A stretch of 64,000 bases of DNA, from positions 62,001-126,000 of the forward strand of contig JAIDVM010000015.1 in NCBI GenBank assembly GCA_029059705.1, given 5' to 3'. Positions 58,884 through 64,000 of this stretch are shown in pieces. The position numbers were made by a program, and so were the translations under genes. Within the stretch, counting starts at the first letter, position 1. Each line of letters opens with the position of its first letter. The notes under the pieces were generated by a model that made no database searches, was not told the origin of the DNA, and saw only the letters and a list, made by a program, of their open reading frames with translations. The DNA is from Clostridia bacterium (GTDB lineage Bacteria; Bacillota; Clostridia; Christensenellales; Borkfalkiaceae).

Positions 58884-61800
58884 ATGTATAAAAAGGTAGA
58901 CACCTCCCTCGATTTCGTCGAAAGGGAAAAGGAAGTAATCGAATTCTGGAAACAGAACAAAATCTTTGAACAAAGCGTCGAAAAAAACGAAAACGCCGAA
59001 GAGTTTTCCTTTTACGACGGCCCTCCCACGGCAAACGGCAAGCCGCACGTCGGGCACATTTTAACGCGGGTAATGAAGGATTTAATCCCCCGCTACCAAA
59101 CCATGAAGGGCAAGCACGTTTTAAGAAAAGCGGGCTGGGATACTCACGGGCTTCCCGTCGAGCTCGAAGTCGAAAAATCCCTCGGCTTGGACGGCAAACC
59201 GCAGATAGAAAGCTACGGCATAGAACCCTTCGTAAAGCAATGCAAACAATCCGTATGGAAGTATAAAAACGAATGGGAAAAAATGTCCTCCCGCGTCGGC
59301 TATTGGGCGGATATGGACAACCCCTACGTAACCTACGACGATAACTATATCGAAAGCGAATGGTGGGCGTTAAAGCGCATGCACCAAAAGGGCTTACTCT
59401 ATAAAGGCCACAAAATCGTGCCCTATTGCCCCCGCTGCGGCACCGCGCTCTCCTCGCACGAGGTAGCGCAGGGCTACAAAACGGTTAAAGAGAACTCCGC
59501 AATCGCACGTTTCAAGGTTCGCGGCGAGCAAAACTCTTATATCCTCGCGTGGACGACCACCCCGTGGACGCTCCCTTCAAACGTCGCCCTCTGCGTCAAC
59601 CCCAACGAAACCTACGTGCAGATTGAAACATATGGCGTAAAATACATATTGGCGGAAGCCCTTTTAAGCAGCGTTTTCGAGTCCGACTATTACGTAACCG
59701 CAAAAATGCAGGGCAAACAGCTCGAAGGGCTCGAATACGAACCCCTCTTCGAAGAAACCACGGCTGAAATCAACCGCATAACCCCCGCAAACGTGCAGGC
59801 AAAATCGCACTTCGTCGTCTGCGACGACTACGTAACCATGTCCGACGGCACGGGCGTTGTCCACATCGCCCCCGCCTTCGGCGAGGACGACTACAAGGTC
59901 GGCAAAAAATACGGCTTGCCCGTCGTCCAGCTCGTAAACGAGCGCGGCTGCTTCGACGAAAGATTTGAAAAATTAAACGGCTTGTTCGCCAAAAAGGCGG
60001 ATAAAACCATACTCGAAATGCTCGAAGAAAAGGAGCTTTTATTCAAAGTTCTGCCCTACGAGCACGACTATCCCCATTGCTGGCGCTGCGACACCCCGCT
60101 TTTGTATTACGCGCGCTCAAGCTGGTTTATCGAGGTCACAAAGGTAAAGGACGAAATAATCTCCGCCAACCGCTCGGTCAACTGGATGCCCGAAAACATA
60201 AAAGAGGGCAGAATGGGCAACTTCTTGGAAAACGTAATCGACTGGGGACTTTCCCGCGACAGATATTGGGGCACGCCGCTCCCCGTCTGGGTCTGCCCCG
60301 ACTGCGGCGAAATCGAGGTAATAGGCAGCAAGCAGGAATTAAAGGAAAAGTGCAGCCTTCCCTTAGAAAGCGAAATCGAGCTTCACCGCCCGTATCTTGA
60401 TAACTTAACTTGCGCCTGCCCCCGCTGCGGCGGCAAAATGAAGCGCACGCCCGAGGTTATCGACTGCTGGTTCGATTCGGGCTCGATGCCGTTTGCACAG
60501 TACCATTATCCGTTCGAAAATAAAGAAACGTTCGAAAAAACCTTCCCCGCCGACTTCATTTCCGAAGCCGTAGACCAAACCCGCGGGTGGTTCTATACGC
60601 TTCTCGTAATAAACACGATTTTATTCGGCAAAGCGCCCTTCAAAAACTGCATAGTTTTGGGGCACGTAAACGACAAAAACGGCGTAAAAATGTCCAAACA
60701 CAAGGGCAACGTCGTTGACCCTTGGACAATTTTGGATAAGCAGGGCGCCGACGCAACCCGCTGGCACTTCTACACGGCTTCCGCGCCTTGGCTTCCTTCG
60801 CGCTTCGCCGAAGAAACGGTTTCCGAAGCCCAAAGAAAGTATATCGGCACGCTCTGGAACACCTACGCGTTCTTCACACTCTACGCCGAAATAGACAAAT
60901 ACAACCCCGCGGAATATAATTTAAGCGACTGCAAGCTGTCCTTAATGGATAAGTGGATTTTGTCCGCTTTAAATTCCCTCGTAAAAGAGGTGGACGAAGG
61001 ACTTGCAAATTACGAAATTTTCGAAACCTCGCGCAAAATTCAGGACTTTACCGACGTGTTGTCAAATTGGTACGTCCGCCGCGGCCGCGACAGATATTGG
61101 GGCGCGGAAATGACCGAAGACAAAGCCGCGGCTTACACCACGCTTTACGTCGTTTTAACAACGCTCGCAAAGCTCACCGCGCCTTACACGCCGTTCATTT
61201 CCGAAATGATTTATCAAAACCTCGTGGCAAATCTTTTCCCCGCCGCTCCCAAATCCGTGCACTTGTGCGCATATCCGCAGGCGGAAGAGGAGTATATCGA
61301 TAAAGAGCTCGAAAAAGCCATGGAGCAGGTTCAGGAAATAGTCGTCTTGGGCAGAGCCGCAAGAAACGCAGGCAACCTCAAAAACCGCCAGCCCCTCGCA
61401 AAAATGTTCGTCGTCTCCGAAAAGGATATCAGCCTTTCGGAAGAAGAGCAAAGCATCGTCTTGGACGAGCTCAACGTAAAGGAATTTAAGGTGGCGGAAG
61501 ACGCCGAGCTCTATATAACTTACAAGTTAAAGCCCCAGCTCAAAACGCTCGGTCCAAAATACGGCAAGCTCCTCGGCGAAATTTCAAAGTTCCTTTCAAC
61601 CTGCAACGCAAAAGAGGTCGTAACCGCAGTCAAAAACGGCGGCTCGTATACTATCCCCGAAACGGATATAACCTTACTTTACGAGGACTTGCAAATCTTT
61701 ACCGAAAGCGCAAACGGCTTTGTCGCCGCCGAAGATAACGGCGTAACCGTCGCCTTAGACTGCGAGCTTACCGAAGAGCTCATTTTAGAGGGCGTCGAAA

Positions 61801-62078
61801 GGGAGCTTGTTTCCAAAATCCAGAATATGCGAAAGGAAGCGGGCTACGAGGTAACCGACAGAATAGAAATATATTACAAGGCGGAAGGCAGAAGCTTAAC
61901 GGTGTTAAAGCGCGCAAGCTTCGCCCCCGACGTTCTTGCAGAAAAGGTTGCCGCGGGCATACCCGCAACCGCGCCCGCCCTCGGCGGCTTCGGGGTAATC
62001 GTCCTCCCGAACGCGTTCACCCGCGACTTGTCCGTCAACGGCGACAATGTAAGACTAACAATTTTAAAACGCATCTAA
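58884..62078 (+). CDS. ileS: Isoleucyl-tRNA synthetase, type 2 (eukaryote-like)
   Basis: 1064 residues from the ATG at 58884 (CGGAG upstream). HIGH motif is HVGH in GPPTANGKPHVGHILTRVMKD, KMSKS is KMSKHKGN. The opening YKKVDTSLDFVEREKEVIEFWKQ and length fit the type 2 IleRS clade, which is generally insensitive to mupirocin (family knowledge). The zinc ribbon CPRCGTALSSHE and the editing domain TTTPWTLPSN are present. The final LKRI and stop codon fall on an R2 fragment. Confidence 0.96.
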   Translation: MYKKVDTSLDFVEREKEVIEFWKQNKIFEQSVEKNENAEEFSFYDGPPTANGKPHVGHILTRVMKDLIPRYQTMKGKHVLRKAGWDTHGLPVELEVEKSLGLDGKPQIESYGIEPFVKQCKQSVWKYKNEWEKMSSRVGYWADMDNPYVTYDDNYIESEWWALKRMHQKGLLYKGHKIVPYCPRCGTALSSHEVAQGYKTVKENSAIARFKVRGEQNSYILAWTTTPWTLPSNVALCVNPNETYVQIETYGVKYILAEALLSSVFESDYYVTAKMQGKQLEGLEYEPLFEETTAEINRITPANVQAKSHFVVCDDYVTMSDGTGVVHIAPAFGEDDYKVGKKYGLPVVQLVNERGCFDERFEKLNGLFAKKADKTILEMLEEKELLFKVLPYEHDYPHCWRCDTPLLYYARSSWFIEVTKVKDEIISANRSVNWMPENIKEGRMGNFLENVIDWGLSRDRYWGTPLPVWVCPDCGEIEVIGSKQELKEKCSLPLESEIELHRPYLDNLTCACPRCGGKMKRTPEVIDCWFDSGSMPFAQYHYPFENKETFEKTFPADFISEAVDQTRGWFYTLLVINTILFGKAPFKNCIVLGHVNDKNGVKMSKHKGNVVDPWTILDKQGADATRWHFYTASAPWLPSRFAEETVSEAQRKYIGTLWNTYAFFTLYAEIDKYNPAEYNLSDCKLSLMDKWILSALNSLVKEVDEGLANYEIFETSRKIQDFTDVLSNWYVRRGRDRYWGAEMTEDKAAAYTTLYVVLTTLAKLTAPYTPFISEMIYQNLVANLFPAAPKSVHLCAYPQAEEEYIDKELEKAMEQVQEIVVLGRAARNAGNLKNRQPLAKMFVVSEKDISLSEEEQSIVLDELNVKEFKVAEDAELYITYKLKPQLKTLGPKYGKLLGEISKFLSTCNAKEVVTAVKNGGSYTIPETDITLLYEDLQIFTESANGFVAAEDNGVTVALDCELTEELILEGVERELVSKIQNMRKEAGYEVTDRIEIYYKAEGRSLTVLKRASFAPDVLAEKVAAGIPATAPALGGFGVIVLPNAFTRDLSVNGDNVRLTILKRI

Positions 62079-62090
62079 GCCGCGCATTAT
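62065..62090 (+). repeat. R2 fragment overlapping the ileS 3' end
   Basis: TAAAACGCATCTAAGCCGCG; the last ileS codons and its TAA (62076-62078) are read from it. Confidence 0.6.
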
Positions 62091-62095
62091 CCCCC

Positions 62096-62234
62096 CTGTC
62101 ATTCCGCCCGCCGCCCCTTGTCATTCTGAGCGGAGTGAGCGTATGCCCTTGTCATTCTGAGCGTAGTCGAAGAATCTCGCGCGCAGCGCGGACAAGGCAT
62201 TGGTACGCCGAAGAATCTTTTCGTGCAAAAATCA
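62096..62234 (+). repeat. R1 repeat cluster in the 300-bp gap after ileS
   Basis: At least three units: TGTCATTCCGCCC at 62097, TGTCATTCTGAGCGGAGTG near 62119, TGTCATTCTGAGCGTAGTCG then AAGAATC near 62150, and a further CGAAGAATCTTTTCGTGC end near 62208. No gene in this gap. Confidence 0.75.
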
Positions 62235-62310
62235 CCCGATTTTTAAAGCGGACATATCCGAAAATTACATGAAAAGTGCGGATTTTTCCATATAACAAAC
62301 TCAAAAAACA

Positions 62311-62350
62311 CCGCCGCGGAAGGTTAAACCTTCCGCGGCGGTATTATTTT
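62311..62350 (+). terminator. Terminator before feoA
   Basis: CCGCCGCGGAAGGTT, A, AACCTTCCGCGGCGG, followed by TATTATTTTTT; 15-bp stem closing the ileS transcript. Confidence 0.8.
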
Positions 62351-62382
62351 TTACGCCCCGTAATAAATTATACAAGGTGATT

Positions 62383-62607
62383 ATGACTTTATTTAATTTA
62401 AAAAAGGGCGAAAAAGCGCTTATAAAATCCATTTCTTTCGGCGGCGGCGCCCGCGCAAGGCTGTCTTCCTTGGGCGTAACCGAGGGAAAAACGGTTACCG
62501 TTTTGTCGTTTTCGCTGTTTAAAAGCGCGGTTTTAATTTCGTGCGGCTATATAAGATTGGGGATAAGGCGCGCCCTTGCAACCCAAATCGAGGTGGAAAA
62601 ATGTTAA
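62383..62607 (+). CDS. feoA: FeoA, ferrous iron transport accessory protein
   Basis: 74 residues from the ATG at 62383, with AAGGTG upstream (a GTG reading at 62377 overlaps that site). SH3-like FeoA fold: KKGEKALIKSI, RARLSSLGVTEGKTV, SCGYIRLGIRRALATQIEV. It overlaps feoB by 7 bases and probably assists FeoB. Confidence 0.9.
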   Translation: MTLFNLKKGEKALIKSISFGGGARARLSSLGVTEGKTVTVLSFSLFKSAVLISCGYIRLGIRRALATQIEVEKC

Positions 62608-64000
62608 AATTAAGCTTAAAAAACACCAAAACCGCGCAAAAAGCCGCCCAAACGGTTCAAAAACGCGTCGTTTTGGCGGGCAACCCCAACGCGGGCAAAA
62701 CCACTCTTTTCAACGCGCTCACAAAAAGCAATCTGCGCACGGGCAACTTCCACGGCGTAACCACCTCGCCCGCGCGAAAAACCGTTGAAGAAATTTCCTT
62801 TGCCGACGTCCCCGGCATGTACTCGTTCACGCCCTATTCCATGGAAGAGCAGTCGGCAATAGACGAAATAAAATCCGCCGATTTGGTAATAAACGTAGTC
62901 GACGCCCTAACGCTTGAAAACAGCTTAAACTTAACCCGCGCGATAATCGCGTCGGGCGTTCCCACTGTCGTTTATATAACCAAATACGCCGCGCTTAAAA
63001 GGCGGGGCGGCAAAATCGATTTCGAAAAATTGTCCTCTTTTTTGGGCGTTCCCGTGGTAAATTATTCCCCCAAAACGCTTAAAAACGCAATAAAAAGCGG
63101 TTCTTTTGCCCAAATCCCCCAAAATAAAACGGCGCAGCCCGCGCTTAAAGACTGCTATTCTGGCGGCAAAGACGGCGTTTCAAAAGCGGACAAATTGTTT
63201 TACAACCGCTTTTTTGCGCTGCCTTTTTTCGCGCTTTCGGTCACCTTAATGTTTTTCCTCGCGTTCCACCCCGCAATGCCCGGCGCGCTTTTAAAGGGGC
63301 TGTGCGAAAAGTGGATATGTGAGGACTTGTGCAATTGGATATGTGCGCATATGCAGAACAAAGCGGTTATTTCGCTCGTTTCCGAAGGGATTTTGGGCGG
63401 CGTGGGCACGGTTTTGTCCTTCGTGCCACAGCTTGCAATTTTATACCTCGTTTTAATACTTCTCGACGAAAGCGGCGTAACCTCCGCGCTCTCGTTTGCA
63501 ACCGACGGACTTTTCGAAAAAGCCCGCCTTTCGGGGCGCGCCGCGTTTTCGCTCGTTTCGGGCTTCGGCTGCACCGCCGCGGCAATCTTAACCACGCGCG
63601 GCTATTCCACCGTGAGCGCGCAAAAGCGCACCGTCGCAATTCTGCCCTTTATCCCTTGCGGCGCAAAACTGCCCGTGTTTTTAACCTTTTTGTCGCCGCT
63701 TTTCAAAAATCCCTTTCCCGTGATAACCTGCTTTTACTTTGCGGGGCTTGCCGTGGCAATAATCGCCTCCGTGCTAATAAAGGGCGGCGGGGAGGGAATG
63801 CTCTCGGAAGTAACCCCCGTATGCCTGCCCTCGCCCAAGGCGGTGGCAATAAAGTTGCTTTTTCAGATTAAAAGCTTTATAATAAAAATCGCGGGCGTAA
63901 TAACCGTTTTTTGCGTGCTTTCGTGGTTTTTTTCGCACTTTTCGTTTACGTTTTCTTACGTTGAGGGCGAAGGCAGCATGCTCGCGGGAGTAAGCCGCAT
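62601..64000 (+). CDS. feoB: FeoB ferrous iron transporter (cut by window edge)
   Basis: 466 codons visible. G1 is LAGNPNAGKTTLFN, the switch region reads TGNFHGVTT, and G3 is DVPGMYSF. The G4 motif that gives guanine specificity, normally NMMD, reads ITKYA, so N and D are both gone. The first Gate block (ILGGVGTVLSFVPQLAILYL) and SGFGCTAAAILTTR are present. It imports Fe2+. The GTPase part looks short and degenerate, so this may be a FeoB variant with altered nucleotide use. Confidence 0.93.
   Translation, partial: MLKLSLKNTKTAQKAAQTVQKRVVLAGNPNAGKTTLFNALTKSNLRTGNFHGVTTSPARKTVEEISFADVPGMYSFTPYSMEEQSAIDEIKSADLVINVVDALTLENSLNLTRAIIASGVPTVVYITKYAALKRRGGKIDFEKLSSFLGVPVVNYSPKTLKNAIKSGSFAQIPQNKTAQPALKDCYSGGKDGVSKADKLFYNRFFALPFFALSVTLMFFLAFHPAMPGALLKGLCEKWICEDLCNWICAHMQNKAVISLVSEGILGGVGTVLSFVPQLAILYLVLILLDESGVTSALSFATDGLFEKARLSGRAAFSLVSGFGCTAAAILTTRGYSTVSAQKRTVAILPFIPCGAKLPVFLTFLSPLFKNPFPVITCFYFAGLAVAIIASVLIKGGGEGMLSEVTPVCLPSPKAVAIKLLFQIKSFIIKIAGVITVFCVLSWFFSHFSFTFSYVEGEGSMLAGVSR

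Overview
The window looks like chromosomal DNA of an anaerobic, spore-forming-type Bacillota (Clostridia), most likely an uncultured gut lineage. This is inferred from the YlmC/YmxH-type sporulation gene, the DUF421-DUF4363 pair, the Ppx/GppA, MreB and Maf types, strong AAGGAG ribosome sites with sigma-A type promoters, FeoAB, HemW, and BspA-like leucine-rich surface proteins. G+C is close to one half by eye. No phage structural genes, transposases, rRNA operon or CRISPR array were seen.

Layout. 0-2.8 kb: an EFR1-type flavodoxin (cut by the edge) and an SDR with a C-terminal zinc-ribbon-like tail, divergent from a second flavodoxin gene, then tRNA-Leu(UAG). 3-7.4 kb: a MacB-like ABC ATPase plus FtsX-type permease, a CvpA-like membrane protein, a YlmC-like protein with a Pro/Cys tail, and convergent DUF421/DUF4363 genes. 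8.1-11.5 kb: a compact folate operon, folC-folE-folP-folBK (fused). 11.7-15 kb: Ppx/GppA, Maf and an MreB-like actin. 15-16.6 kb: a leucine-rich-repeat surface protein. 16.7-21.2 kb: lepA, a membrane protein, an MGMT-like protein and hemW. 22-27.2 kb: guaB, guaA and a MATE transporter. 27.3-35.4 kb: HelD and a giant DUF4011 SF1 helicase. 35.6-36.65 kb: three small Xre regulators divergent from a DUF6809-type gene. 36.7-39.9 kb: asd-dapA-dapB behind a lysine riboswitch. 40-42.6 kb: a membrane-anchored surface protein. 43-45.7 kb: an ArsR regulator with a Cd/Zn/Pb-type P1B ATPase. 46-50.2 kb: a purine permease, a second DUF6809/Xre module and adenine deaminase. 50.3-57.1 kb: an Xre membrane protein, a small acidic protein, secA, prfB and tsaD. 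57.1-58.7 kb: a roughly 500-nt noncoding stretch behind an exact-consensus promoter, followed by a NYN-LOTUS ribonuclease. 58.9-64 kb: ileS (type 2), feoA and feoB (cut).

Most genes are housekeeping (folate, purine, lysine/DAP, translation, secretion, metal balance). The unusual content lies between genes. First, a 120-bp dispersed element (called R2 here) has at least five full copies whose stems vary in a compensated way; its first bases usually supply the stop codon of the preceding gene. Second, there is a dispersed GTCATTCTGAG repeat family (R1), one copy of which sits in frame inside adenine deaminase. Third, two paralogous DUF6809/Xre modules have DUF6809 promoters in which the whole 17-bp spacer is a perfect palindrome. 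Fourth, a putative large structured RNA lies next to a NYN-LOTUS gene. All function calls rest on reading motifs by eye; no database search was run.
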